Notes under the pieces: generated by a model | Told to the model about the DNA's origin: nothing | Database searches by the model: none | Seen by the model: the letters and a program-made list of their open reading frames with translations, nothing else | Assembly: GCA_963752745.1 (NCBI GenBank) | Contig: CAVWAK010000023.1 | Coordinates: forward strand, 62,001-126,000 | Source: Thiogranum sp963752745 | GTDB taxonomy: Bacteria; Pseudomonadota; Gammaproteobacteria; DSM-19610 | Reading direction: 5' to 3' | DNA: 64,000 nucleotides | Shown here: positions 17,277 through 26,215 of the stretch, in pieces | Numbering within the stretch: position 1 is the stretch's first letter | Layout: each line of letters begins with the position of its first letter | Made by a program: the position numbers and the translations under genes

Positions 17277-17951
17277 CTATAGCAGTCCGTGTTCCGCAAA
17301 AGACATGGCAGTACGGTCACCAACCACCAGGTGGTCGAGTACCCGAATGTCCACCAGCTGAAGTGCCTGTTTTAGCCGCCGTGTAATGCGCTGATCCGCA
17401 TCGCTGGGTTCGGCTACGCCTGATGGATGGTTGTGCGCCAGTATCACGGCAGCGGCATTGTGGTGCAGGGCACGCCGTACGACTTCCCGTGGGTGGACGC
17501 TGGCTCCATCTATGGTGCCCTGGAACAGTTCTTCGTAACAGATAAGGCGGTGGCGCGTATCCAGAAACAGGCAACAGAATACCTCGTGTGGCAAATCGCC
17601 CAGCGTAGTGATCAGGTAACGCCGCGTAGCCTCTGGATTCAGTAGTAGATCGCCGCGCTGCAGGCGTTCGCCGAGGTGGCGACGAGCGAGCTCCAGAACT
17701 GCCTGCAACTGGGCGAATTTGGCTGGCCCCAGCCCACGGGCTGCACACAGCTGTTGCTGGTTAGCCTGGAGGAGGCCGCGCAGGCTGCCAAACTCGCCCA
17801 ATAGCTCACGTGCCAGTTCCACGGCTGTCTGGCCGGGCGTGCCGGTACGCAGGAAAATGGCCAGCAATTCGGCATCGGACAGGGCCGTGGGCCCTTGCGA
17901 CAGTAGTTTTTCCCGGGGGCGTTCCGCCTCCGGCCAGTCAGTCATGCTCAT
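17277..17951 (-). CDS. radC: RadC family JAB/MPN-domain protein
   Basis: This 224-residue protein has an N-terminal helix-hairpin-helix-like region (about 1-100) and a C-terminal JAB/MPN metalloprotease-like domain. The metal site HNHPSGVAEPSDAD (His-x-His, Ser, Asp) is intact. Despite the name, a DNA repair role is not established for the family. It lies between rpmB and coaBC as in many gammaproteobacteria. Start MSMTDWPEAERPREKLL matches family length. Confidence 0.94.
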   Translation of the reverse strand: MSMTDWPEAERPREKLLSQGPTALSDAELLAIFLRTGTPGQTAVELARELLGEFGSLRGLLQANQQQLCAARGLGPAKFAQLQAVLELARRHLGERLQRGDLLLNPEATRRYLITTLGDLPHEVFCCLFLDTRHRLICYEELFQGTIDGASVHPREVVRRALHHNAAAVILAHNHPSGVAEPSDADQRITRRLKQALQLVDIRVLDHLVVGDRTAMSFAEHGLL

Positions 17952-18089
17952 TTGCGCACCTCCGTGTGCACTGAGTTGATACGGTAATACCGGTGAATCT
18001 GGAACCGATTGTGTAAGCCTATGACGACACTGTAAAGATGCACTCTGACAGCTTCCAGGAGAGGGCGCTTCTGGTACACTCTAACGGGT

Positions 18090-19325
18090 ATGAATTTTCT
18101 CTCTGGCAAACGCATTCTGGTTGGCGTAACTGGCGGCATCGCAGCGTATAAGAGTGCCGAGTTGGTGCGGCAGCTGCGCACGGCGGGTGCCTGTGTGCGC
18201 GTGATGATGACATCGACCGCCAGAGACTTCGTTGGAGCGCGCACTTTTCAGGCGCTTAGCGGTGAGCCGGTGTGGGCAGACTGGTCGGACGATCAAACCG
18301 GTATGGATCATATCGCCCTGGCTCGCTGGGCAGATTGTATCGTGATTGCACCGGCCAGTGCCGATACGCTGTCCCGTCTGACCAGCGGTCGTGCAGATGA
18401 TTTATTGGCCGCTGTCTGTCTGGCGTGTCAGTCACCTTTGCTGCTTGCACCAGCGATGAACCAGGCGATGTGGTCTCACCCGGCGACCCAGGCTAATGTT
18501 GCGTTGCTGTTGGAGCGCGGTGTTCGGATACTTGGGCCGGCGGAAGGCGAACAGGCCTGTGGTGAGACGGGGCCGGGGCGCATGCTGGAGCCATTCGCGC
18601 TGGTTGAGGCGGTGTCTGCAACTTTTGCAAATGGTTTGTTGGCAGGTCTAAAGGTATTGGTGACCGCCGGACCGACGCGTGAAGCGCTCGACCCGGTACG
18701 TTTTCTGAGTAACCGCAGTTCCGGAAAAATGGGCTATGCTGTGGCTGCCGCCGCGCGCGAGGCCGGCGCCGAAGTGGTGCTGGTCAGTGGTCCGGTGGCG
18801 CTGGATGTGCCTGCGGGTGTCCGTTGCGTCGCCATAGAAACGGCGGCCGAAATGTTTGATGCAGTTATGTCGGAAGTTATCGCTTGCGATATTCTGATTG
18901 CGGCTGCGGCAGTGGCTGATTACCGGCCGACGGATATTGCCACAGAGAAGATCAAGAAACAGTCTGCTGACTGGACGCTGCCTTTGACCCCTGTGAAGGA
19001 TATCCTGGCAACAGCGGCTGCATTGCAGCCCCGGCCTTTTTGCGTCGGTTTCGCAGCAGAGACCGGGCAGCTGGAGGAAAATGCGCAGAAGAAATGTCGC
19101 GATAAGAATGTCGATATGATCGCGGCTAATCAGGTCGGGACAGGTCTCGGTTTTGACAGCGATGACAACGAGTTGTTACTGGTCTGGCAGGAGGGGCAAT
19201 TACTTCTGCCCAGGGACGGCAAGAGGCGCCTGGCAGTGGCGTTGATCGAGCAGATCGCTAATCACTACAGGAAATCAATCAGTACTACTTCATCAGTGGA
19301 GCACCATGCAAAGCATTCAGCTTAA
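18090..19325 (+). CDS. coaBC: Bifunctional phosphopantothenoylcysteine synthetase/decarboxylase
   Basis: It carries out two steps of coenzyme A synthesis: ligation of cysteine to 4'-phosphopantothenate (CoaB) and decarboxylation (CoaC). The N-terminal flavoprotein domain (to ~190) has GVTGGIAAYKS, the catalytic histidine in GMDHIALARW, the PAMNQAMW clamp and ACGETGPGRM. The CoaB domain starts at KVLVTAGPTREALDPVRF and contains the KIKKQ lysine motif. The 411-residue length is standard. The gene overlaps dut by 20 bases; coaBC-dut-algC-argB order is shared with Pseudomonas. Confidence 0.97.
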   Translation: MNFLSGKRILVGVTGGIAAYKSAELVRQLRTAGACVRVMMTSTARDFVGARTFQALSGEPVWADWSDDQTGMDHIALARWADCIVIAPASADTLSRLTSGRADDLLAAVCLACQSPLLLAPAMNQAMWSHPATQANVALLLERGVRILGPAEGEQACGETGPGRMLEPFALVEAVSATFANGLLAGLKVLVTAGPTREALDPVRFLSNRSSGKMGYAVAAAAREAGAEVVLVSGPVALDVPAGVRCVAIETAAEMFDAVMSEVIACDILIAAAAVADYRPTDIATEKIKKQSADWTLPLTPVKDILATAAALQPRPFCVGFAAETGQLEENAQKKCRDKNVDMIAANQVGTGLGFDSDDNELLLVWQEGQLLLPRDGKRRLAVALIEQIANHYRKSISTTSSVEHHAKHSA

Positions 19326-19761
19326 AATTCTCGACAGCCGTATTGGTTCGACATATCCAATGCCCGACTATGCAACCGGTGGTTCTGCAGGTATGGACCT
19401 GCGAGCCTGTCTGGACACCGAACTTCAGTTGCAGCCGGGGCAGACAGAATTGTTGCCTACCGGTATCGCAATACATATTTCCGATCCGTCACTGGCGGCA
19501 GTATTGCTGCCACGCTCCGGTCTGGGGCATAAACATGGCATTGTGCTGGGTAATCTGGTTGGCTTGATCGATTCGGACTATCAGGGGCAGCTGTACGTCT
19601 CCTGCTGGAATCGGGGTCATGGTGTTTTTACGGTTGAGCCAGGGGAGAGGATCGCGCAAATGGTGTTCGTGCCGGTAGTGCGAGCCGGGTTTGAGATCGT
19701 CGAAGAATTTGTCGATAGTGTGCGTGGAGCCGGCGGCTTTGGGCATACTGGCCGCGGCTAG
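19306..19761 (+). CDS. dut: dUTP diphosphatase
   Basis: This trimeric enzyme hydrolyses dUTP to dUMP, preventing uracil incorporation and feeding thymidylate synthesis. The five conserved motifs are visible: AGMDLRA, PRSGLG, GLIDSDYQGQL, GERIAQMVF and the C-terminal RGAGGFGHTGRG arm. The 151-residue size is typical. The start lies within coaBC, consistent with coupled translation. Confidence 0.98.
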   Translation: MQSIQLKILDSRIGSTYPMPDYATGGSAGMDLRACLDTELQLQPGQTELLPTGIAIHISDPSLAAVLLPRSGLGHKHGIVLGNLVGLIDSDYQGQLYVSCWNRGHGVFTVEPGERIAQMVFVPVVRAGFEIVEEFVDSVRGAGGFGHTGRG

Positions 19762-19806
19762 ATGATCACGGCATACAACGTGTAAGTATTTAATTCAGGG
19801 ATTGAG

Positions 19807-22350
19807 ATGAAATTACCCTTCCGGTCTGGCAAAGAGCAGCCAACCAAATCGGAACCGGCAAAACCGGACTCCGCTTCTTCGCTCAATACAAGCCTTGGTA
19901 GTCAGAAACTGCTACTCATGATTGTTGGTGTGTTGCTGGTTGCCGTAGCGCCACTGGTTGTGTACCTGCAGACTGTTTTGCAACTCAAGGCGGCAGAGCA
20001 GCAACAGGCAGAACTCGCGGCGGCATTGTTTTCCACCAGTTATCGGCAGTGGGTGGCCACTCAGGTAGCGACAGCCGAAATGGTCAGCAAAGACCCGGAG
20101 ATTGCCCGCCTGATGTCCGGCGGGGACACAAAAGCGGTCGAGCAGAAAATTGACGCACTGGCGTACCTGTTCCCCAACGCAATTCGCGTGCGTTTGCTGG
20201 CGCCCGGTACCGAGGAAGTCGATTTGCAGGTCAGTCCGCCAATCAGTTACGCGGCGCTGGAGATGCTGAAGCACGCCGAGACTAAAGATACGCCGCCACC
20301 GTTGGAAGTCCACATGTCGGGTACTCCGCAGCAGCACATCAATCTGGTGCGAAGAATTCTTGATCCAGCGGGCCGTCGCATTGTCGGTCATCTGATGGTT
20401 AGTTATCCACTACAGGAGTTGCAGGGCCTGTTGAGTCAATCGCAGGTCGATGGATATGCCGAGTTTCAGCAGGTCGCTGGTGGTGCGGTAAATGTGTTGG
20501 GCAGCCGGGGTGATGCGAGCTTCAAACAGGGTACCGCTAACAGTGAATTGCCGGTATCGGGCAGTCGCTGGCGGGTCGCATACTGGTCTTCGGTTAGTCG
20601 ATCGTCAGGGGACAGGGAACTGTTAACCATGGCCGGTGGTGCTGCCGCCGTGGCGGCAATATTGCTGGTGCTGGTGCTGTGGCTGGTATTCCGTAAGTTA
20701 GCTGCAGCATTGAAAAGCGATCAGGCGATTTTACTGACTATCGTCAAGGATATGCGCGACGGTCTTGCCAAACCATCCTATGCAGTGGCACTCACCGATA
20801 TGAATGACACTATTGAATTAATGACGCGCACCGCAGCTGCCGGAATTCCTGCAGCTTCGCCCGGCATGGCGGAATCGCCAGCGCCAGTGGCGGATGCTGC
20901 CGTGGTTGATGACGTCGAAGGTGACCTTTTATTTGATCAAAGCGCGCTGGAAATCAGCAATACCGAGCTCGGTGAGAGCAAGATCAATGGCAGTATATTC
21001 AGGGCCTACGATATACGCGGTATTGTCGGTGAAACCCTGTCTGACGATGTGGCCTATGAGATTGGACGGGCCATTGGCAGTGAAGCCTATTTTCGTGGTG
21101 AGCAGACTGTTGTGGTTGGCCGGGACGGACGACTTTCAGGTCCGGGGCTGAGTGCTGAGCTGATTCGCGGGCTGAAGGCAACAGGGCGTGATGTTAAAGA
21201 TGTTGGCCAGGTGCCGACGCCGGTGCTTTATTTCGCTGCCCATTACCTGGGGGGGGGAACCGGTGTCATGGTGACAGGTAGCCATAACCCCGCTGATTAC
21301 AACGGTTTCAAAATAATGCTTGGCGGCGACACATTGGCTAACGAAGCGATTGACGGTATCAGGCAGCGTATCGAGTCCGGCGACATGCTCACTGGTGAGG
21401 GTAGTGTCGATGAAGTTGATGTGCTGCCCGACTACATGGAACGGGTCAAATCGGATGTGCAGATTGTCCGCCCCATGAAAGTGGTGGTGGATTGCGGAAA
21501 CGGTGTGGCTGGCGCAGCTGTGCCTCAGTTGTTGCGAGAGCTGGGCTGTGAGGTCGCAGAGCTGTTTTGTGACGTGGATGGTAATTTCCCGAATCATCAT
21601 CCGGACCCCAGCAGGCCCGAGAATCTTGCGACATTGATTCAGACAGTACAGGAACAGGGTGCCGATCTGGGATTTGCCTTCGACGGTGATGGTGATCGTC
21701 TCGGGGTAGTCAGTTCCCTGGGAGAGATCATCTGGCCTGATCGCCTGTTAATGTTGCTGGCAATAGATGTGTTGGCGCGCAATCCCGGTGCATTGATTAT
21801 CTATGATGTCAAAAGTTCGCGTCATGTAGCGGCTGTGGTTTCCGAGCATGGCGGCGAACCGCTGATGTGGGCAACCGGGCATTCGTTGATCAAAGCCAAA
21901 ATGAAGGAAACAGGGGCACTCCTGGCTGGAGAGATGAGTGGTCATATCTTCTTCAAGGAGCGCTGGTTTGGGTTTGATGACGCTTTGTATTCTGCTGCTC
22001 GTTTGCTGGAGATTCTTGCCAAGGATGTGCGCAGTTCGAGTGATGTGTTTGCCGAGTTGCCTGACAGTCTTAATACGCCGGAACTGAATGTACCTATGGC
22101 CGAGGGTGAGCCCAACGTGTTTATGGAGAAACTGCTTAATGGCGCGCACTTTGAGAACGCCCAGGTCGCAACAATCGATGGTCTTCGGGTTGAATTTGAT
22201 CGCGGCTGGGGGCTGGTGCGTGCGTCGAATACCACGCCTTGCCTTGTGCTGCGCTTCGAGGCTGAAGACGAGTTGGCGCTGAGCGCGATCCAGGATGAGT
22301 TCCGGCGGGTTATGTTGCAGGCGGACCCTGGCCTGTTGCTGCCCTTCTGA
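19807..22350 (+). CDS. algC: Phosphomannomutase/phosphoglucomutase with N-terminal membrane domain
   Basis: It interconverts 1- and 6-phosphates of mannose and glucose, feeding lipopolysaccharide and exopolysaccharide synthesis. The catalytic part (about 395-847) is a normal AlgC: FRAYDIRGIVGETL, active-site Ser492 in TGSHNPADYNG, the metal loop DGDGDR and a GEMSGH sugar loop. Ahead of it is a ~390-residue extension with two transmembrane segments (about 35-58 and 277-297) enclosing a periplasmic sensor-like region. Long AlgC forms are known in Pseudomonas relatives; the role of the extension is unclear. The sequence contains a run of nine G (21249-21257) that could slip. It is followed two bases later by argB. 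Confidence 0.93.
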   Translation: MKLPFRSGKEQPTKSEPAKPDSASSLNTSLGSQKLLLMIVGVLLVAVAPLVVYLQTVLQLKAAEQQQAELAAALFSTSYRQWVATQVATAEMVSKDPEIARLMSGGDTKAVEQKIDALAYLFPNAIRVRLLAPGTEEVDLQVSPPISYAALEMLKHAETKDTPPPLEVHMSGTPQQHINLVRRILDPAGRRIVGHLMVSYPLQELQGLLSQSQVDGYAEFQQVAGGAVNVLGSRGDASFKQGTANSELPVSGSRWRVAYWSSVSRSSGDRELLTMAGGAAAVAAILLVLVLWLVFRKLAAALKSDQAILLTIVKDMRDGLAKPSYAVALTDMNDTIELMTRTAAAGIPAASPGMAESPAPVADAAVVDDVEGDLLFDQSALEISNTELGESKINGSIFRAYDIRGIVGETLSDDVAYEIGRAIGSEAYFRGEQTVVVGRDGRLSGPGLSAELIRGLKATGRDVKDVGQVPTPVLYFAAHYLGGGTGVMVTGSHNPADYNGFKIMLGGDTLANEAIDGIRQRIESGDMLTGEGSVDEVDVLPDYMERVKSDVQIVRPMKVVVDCGNGVAGAAVPQLLRELGCEVAELFCDVDGNFPNHHPDPSRPENLATLIQTVQEQGADLGFAFDGDGDRLGVVSSLGEIIWPDRLLMLLAIDVLARNPGALIIYDVKSSRHVAAVVSEHGGEPLMWATGHSLIKAKMKETGALLAGEMSGHIFFKERWFGFDDALYSAARLLEILAKDVRSSSDVFAELPDSLNTPELNVPMAEGEPNVFMEKLLNGAHFENAQVATIDGLRVEFDRGWGLVRASNTTPCLVLRFEAEDELALSAIQDEFRRVMLQADPGLLLPF

Positions 22351-22352
22351 TT

Positions 22353-23246
22353 ATGAGTCTTACTTCCAAACAAGCAACTGACGTCGCCCACGTTCTGGGC
22401 GAGGCACTGCCTTATATTCGCCGTTTCCGTGGCAAGACTGTGGTGGTCAAGTATGGCGGTAACGCCATGGTGGATGAAAACCTGAAGAGTGGGTTTGCCC
22501 GCGATATCGTGTTGATGCGACTGGTTGGTATTAACCCTGTCGTGGTACATGGCGGTGGCCCCCAGATCGGACGGGTGCTTGAGAAGATCGGTAAGCAGAG
22601 TGAATTTGTCCAGGGCATGCGTGTTACTGACAGTGAAACCATGGATGTTGTCGAGATGGTTCTCGGTGGATTGGTTAACAAGGATATTGTGAGTTTGATT
22701 ACCGGCCACGGTGGCCGGGCTGTTGGATTGACGGGCAAGGACGGTGACCTGATACGAGCACGTAAGTTGACCTTGACACGTGATGCCAGCGAACTGGATG
22801 TACCGGAAATTATCGACATCGGTCATGTCGGTGAAGTGGCGAGCATTGACGCAGCGGTGGTAGACATGATGGTTGCCGGTGGTTTTATACCGGTGATCGC
22901 GCCAATCGGCGTCGGTGAAGATGGCTGTTCCTACAATATAAACGCTGATCTGGTGGCCGGCAGGGTGGCAGAAGTGCTGGGTGCGGAGAAACTTATTCTG
23001 TTGACCAACACCATCGGTTTGCTCGACAAGGAAGGCAAGTTGTTAACCGGGTTGAGTGCCCTGGAGGTTGATGCACTTATCGATGATGGCACCATCCATG
23101 GCGGTATGCTGCCAAAAATTCGTTGCGCCCTGTCGGCTGTGAAATCGGGTGTGCGCAGTGCGCATATTATCGACGGTCGTGTCGAACATGCAGTGCTGGT
23201 GGAGCTGTTTACCGATGAAGGTGTCGGTACCCTGATACGCGGCTAG
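22353..23246 (+). CDS. argB: Acetylglutamate kinase
   Basis: It catalyses the second step of arginine synthesis, phosphorylating N-acetylglutamate. The protein of 297 residues has KYGGNAM, VHGGGPQIG and the ligand loop GLVNKDIVSLI. The N-terminal helix (TDVAHVLGEALPYIRRFRGK) is the type found in arginine-sensitive hexameric enzymes, suggesting feedback inhibition. It is two bases downstream of algC and convergent with the DUF4124 gene. Confidence 0.98.
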   Translation: MSLTSKQATDVAHVLGEALPYIRRFRGKTVVVKYGGNAMVDENLKSGFARDIVLMRLVGINPVVVHGGGPQIGRVLEKIGKQSEFVQGMRVTDSETMDVVEMVLGGLVNKDIVSLITGHGGRAVGLTGKDGDLIRARKLTLTRDASELDVPEIIDIGHVGEVASIDAAVVDMMVAGGFIPVIAPIGVGEDGCSYNINADLVAGRVAEVLGAEKLILLTNTIGLLDKEGKLLTGLSALEVDALIDDGTIHGGMLPKIRCALSAVKSGVRSAHIIDGRVEHAVLVELFTDEGVGTLIRG

Positions 23247-23248
23247 CG

Positions 23249-23896
23249 TTATTTGGCAGCGGCCTGTTCTAGTTTGAATTTTTCAGCCTGAAGTTCACGA
23301 AAGCGCGCGATATCCACTTCATACTGTTCACGTATCAGCTGCTGGTCACTGTTGCGGCTTTTCAAGTAGATAAAATTCTGCGCAATCTGCTGGCGGGTTT
23401 CTCTGATCTCTGCATTGAGCTTGTCGGACACAGGTTTGCCGGAGCGCTCGATGTTGGCGGCGCGGGTTTTCAGCTTGCTCAGTCGTAATTTGAGTTTTTC
23501 GGTGCGTCCATTAGTGACGCGGATAATAGCTTCAATAGCTTCAATCTTGCCATCCCGGGTAAGGACCATTTCATCCTCGTTGGTGAAAGTGTCCAGTAGA
23601 ATTCGATCTTTGAGGTCCTTTTCCTGCTGTACCCGTTCAGCTGCTTCCCTGGCTTCTTCCAGACGCTGCGCTGCGGCAATCTGTTCGGGTGTTTTCGCTG
23701 CTTCCTGGCGGTCTACGGTTATACCCTGTTGGTTCAGGGTCTCGTTGCTTTTGCGCGCATACTGAGGTGGAATGCGGTCTCCATAGCGAATCTGACCGTT
23801 TTCATCCACCCACTTGTAGAGTTTGCCAGCCTGTGTAGCAGGAAGCATAAACGCACTGCTCAGTGCCAGTGCCAAACAAGGAATTAAGTGTTTCAT
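23249..23896 (-). CDS. DUF4124 domain periplasmic protein with coiled coil
   Basis: It has a signal peptide (MKHLIPCLALALSSAFMLPATQA), then the DUF4124 motif GKLYKWVDENGQIRYGDRIPP. A long charged helical region (about 70-215) is likely coiled coil. DUF4124 proteins are common in gammaproteobacteria and have no assigned function. Two upstream in-frame ATG codons would add only three residues; I chose the one giving a clean signal peptide. It ends two bases from argB. Confidence 0.85.
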   Translation of the reverse strand: MKHLIPCLALALSSAFMLPATQAGKLYKWVDENGQIRYGDRIPPQYARKSNETLNQQGITVDRQEAAKTPEQIAAAQRLEEAREAAERVQQEKDLKDRILLDTFTNEDEMVLTRDGKIEAIEAIIRVTNGRTEKLKLRLSKLKTRAANIERSGKPVSDKLNAEIRETRQQIAQNFIYLKSRNSDQQLIREQYEVDIARFRELQAEKFKLEQAAAK

Positions 23897-23935
23897 GAGC
23901 ATCATTCGAATCTGCGTGTTCCGGGTTGTGCGCTG

Positions 23936-24691
23936 ATGGACCTACTCGACCAGCTGTTACTGTTTATGATTGCCTTGGTGGCCAACCTGTTTTCCGCCTT
24001 TTCCGGCGGCGGTGCCGGCCTGGTTCAGCTGCCGGCATTGATTTTCCTGGGTTTGCCTTTCGTGGTTGCGTTGGCGACCCATAAAGTAGCCAGTATTGCT
24101 CTAGGTATCGGCGCGACAGTGCGCCACTTGAGGGAGGGAGGCCTGGAAAAAAGCCTTTCTTTATTTATACTTGCGACCGGTCTTCCGGGGGTGGTGGTAG
24201 GTGCTCACCTGATCGTCGATATTCCCGGTCGTACAGCCGAGATTGCTCTGGGTGTGCTCACCGCGGGTTTGGGGCTGTATTCCTGGTTAAATCCTGGTCT
24301 GGGGCAGAGCCAGATCGAAAAACATCGCGACCGGGCGGGGTTTGCGGTGGGCGGATCAGTGTTGTTCCTGATTGGTGTGTTGAATGGCTCGCTGACTTCC
24401 GGCACAGGATTATTTGTTACTTTGTGGCTGGTACGGTGGTTTGGTTTCGATTACAAGCGTGCTATTGCTTACACGCTGGTACTGGTAGGGATTTTCTGGA
24501 ACGGTGTCGGGGCATTGACACTGGGGTTACTGGCCGAGATTCGCTGGAATTGGCTGCCTGCGCTGCTGTTAGGGTCTTTGCTGGGCGGGTACGCGGGTGC
24601 TCATTTGGCGATCAAGAAGGGCAACCGGTTGATCAAGCGTGCGTTTGAGGTAATTACGCTGGTTATTGGGGTTAAGTTGATTGTTGGTTAG
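23936..24691 (+). CDS. TSUP (TauE/SafE) family membrane transporter
   Basis: This is a 251-residue polytopic membrane protein with about eight hydrophobic segments. FSAFSGGGAGLVQLPALIFLG near the N terminus is the characteristic TSUP repeat, and a second repeat appears as IGVLNGSLTSGTGLFVTLWL. Family members export sulfite, sulfoacetate or related anions; substrate here is unknown. An in-frame GTG at 23888 would extend it, but that region overlaps the start of the divergent DUF4124 gene and is not hydrophobic, so the ATG at 23936 is preferred. Confidence 0.88.
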   Translation: MDLLDQLLLFMIALVANLFSAFSGGGAGLVQLPALIFLGLPFVVALATHKVASIALGIGATVRHLREGGLEKSLSLFILATGLPGVVVGAHLIVDIPGRTAEIALGVLTAGLGLYSWLNPGLGQSQIEKHRDRAGFAVGGSVLFLIGVLNGSLTSGTGLFVTLWLVRWFGFDYKRAIAYTLVLVGIFWNGVGALTLGLLAEIRWNWLPALLLGSLLGGYAGAHLAIKKGNRLIKRAFEVITLVIGVKLIVG

Positions 24692-24725
24692 GCGTCACCA
24701 CCAGACCATGCGCTTTGGGGATGGG

Positions 24726-25367
24726 CTAAACGCCGTACTGTTCCCTGTATGTGCTTATATTTTCCAGTGCTGACTGGTATTCCGGTTTGTCACCGAGATA
24801 GTCCTGTAGTTCCGCCAGCGTGACTATGCTGGTCACTTTCAATCCGAGATCCTGTTCGACTTCCTGTATGGCGGAGCGGTCACCCTGGCCGCGTTCCTGG
24901 CGGTCGAGTGCGATGACTACGCCGGTGGCGTTTGTGCCAGCCGCGTCGATCAGGGAAAGAGACTCGCGAATGGCTGTTCCAGCTGTAATGACGTCATCGA
25001 TTATCAGTACCCGGCCTTGTAGCGGCGCGCCTACCAGGTTGCCACCTTCGCCGTGATCTTTGGCTTCTTTGCGGTTGAAGCAGTAGGGCATATCACAATC
25101 ATGATGATCAGCCAGGGCGATGCTGGCAGCAGCGGCCAGCGGGATGCCTTTGTAGGCGGGGCCGAACAGGACGTCGAACCGGATTTTTGCGTCGATGATG
25201 GCTTGTGCATAGAAGCGCCCCAGACGCGCCAGATGGCTGCCTGTGTTGAACAGGCCGGCGTTGAAAAAGTAGGGACTGGTACGGCCGGATTTCAGGGTGA
25301 ACTCGCCAAAACGCATGACGCCTACGTCAATGGCGAAGTCGAGAAAGTCTTTTTTGTACTGCTGCAT
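24726..25367 (-). CDS. pyrE: Orotate phosphoribosyltransferase
   Basis: It joins orotate to PRPP to make OMP in pyrimidine synthesis. From the ATG at 25367 (MQQYKKDFLDFAIDVGVMRF) the protein is 213 residues, the family length. The PRPP-binding loop is VLIIDDVITAGTA, and FNRKEAKDHGEGG is the catalytic flexible loop. The frame stays open further upstream, but that part is antisense to xthA and is not PyrE-like. It is divergent from xthA across ~60 bases, the same arrangement as pyrE/crc in Pseudomonas. Confidence 0.97.
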   Translation of the reverse strand: MQQYKKDFLDFAIDVGVMRFGEFTLKSGRTSPYFFNAGLFNTGSHLARLGRFYAQAIIDAKIRFDVLFGPAYKGIPLAAAASIALADHHDCDMPYCFNRKEAKDHGEGGNLVGAPLQGRVLIIDDVITAGTAIRESLSLIDAAGTNATGVVIALDRQERGQGDRSAIQEVEQDLGLKVTSIVTLAELQDYLGDKPEYQSALENISTYREQYGV

Positions 25368-25430
25368 GATGTTTCCACGGCGGTTTGAAAGCTCCGGTAT
25401 GATACACGCGCAGGTCACACAGGAGAACGC

Positions 25431-26207
25431 ATGCGCATTATTACCGCCAACGTCAATGGAATTCGGGCGGCGGCCCGGAAAGGGTTTTTCAGCTGGATGG
25501 CGCGGCAGCGCGCTGATGTTATCTGTATTCAGGAAACCAAGGCGCAGGTCCATCAGCTGGAGGATCGGGTGTTCTGGCCGCGCCACTACCATGCGTATTT
25601 TCACGATGCGGAAAAGAAAGGATATAGCGGGGTGGCGATTTACAGCCGCCAAAAGCCAAGCAAGGTGATTACCGGCCTGGGCTGGCCAGATGTCGATGCC
25701 GAGGGCCGCTATCTGGAGGTCCGGTTCGGCGCGCTTAGCGTGGTTTCCCTGTACCTGCATTCCGGGTCTTCCAGTGAAGAGCGTCAGCAGATCAAGTTCG
25801 ACATGCTGGATCGCTTCATGCCGTATCTTCGCAAGTTGAGGCGCAAGCGTCGCGAGTACGTGATTTGCGGCGACTGGAATATTGCGCACAAGCAAATCGA
25901 TTTAAAGAACTGGCGGGGTAATGTGAAGAATTCGGGCTTCCTGCCAGAGGAGCGCGCCTGGATGGACGAGTTGTTTGGTCCGGCGGGATTTGTGGATGCG
26001 TTCAGGGTTGTTGATCCACGTCCGGACCAGTACACCTGGTGGTCAAACCGCGGTCAGGCCTGGGACAAGAATGTGGGTTGGCGTATCGATTACCAGGTTG
26101 TGACGCCAGGTATTGCGAAAACAGTTCAAGCGGCAAGAATCTATAAGGAGAAGCGTTTCTCCGATCATGCGCCGCTGATTATGGATTATGACTACAGTTT
26201 GGCGTAG
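25431..26207 (+). CDS. xthA: Exodeoxyribonuclease III / AP endonuclease at the crc position
   Basis: This 258-residue enzyme of the ExoIII family cleaves abasic sites. The catalytic residues are intact: Asn7, Glu35 (IQETKAQ), Asp148 and Asn150 (CGDWNIAH), Asp220 (WRIDYQ) and Asp245-His246 (FSDHAPLI). It lies divergent to pyrE exactly where Pseudomonas has crc, and shares with Crc the segment LRRKRREYVICG and the tail HAPLIMDYDYSLA. Crc has lost these catalytic residues and regulates catabolite repression with Hfq. This copy should still be a nuclease. AGGAG lies seven bases ahead of the ATG. Confidence 0.95.
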   Translation: MRIITANVNGIRAAARKGFFSWMARQRADVICIQETKAQVHQLEDRVFWPRHYHAYFHDAEKKGYSGVAIYSRQKPSKVITGLGWPDVDAEGRYLEVRFGALSVVSLYLHSGSSSEERQQIKFDMLDRFMPYLRKLRRKRREYVICGDWNIAHKQIDLKNWRGNVKNSGFLPEERAWMDELFGPAGFVDAFRVVDPRPDQYTWWSNRGQAWDKNVGWRIDYQVVTPGIAKTVQAARIYKEKRFSDHAPLIMDYDYSLA

Positions 26208-26215
26208 TCAGGAGT

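Noticed and set aside
21942..22826. Long minus-strand open frame opposite algC and argB
   Set aside because: It is antisense to two certain genes, with a composition typical of a shadow frame.
25368..25895. Upstream extension of the pyrE frame
   Set aside because: It runs antisense through xthA. PyrE homologues start at MQQY, and the 213-residue length fits exactly.
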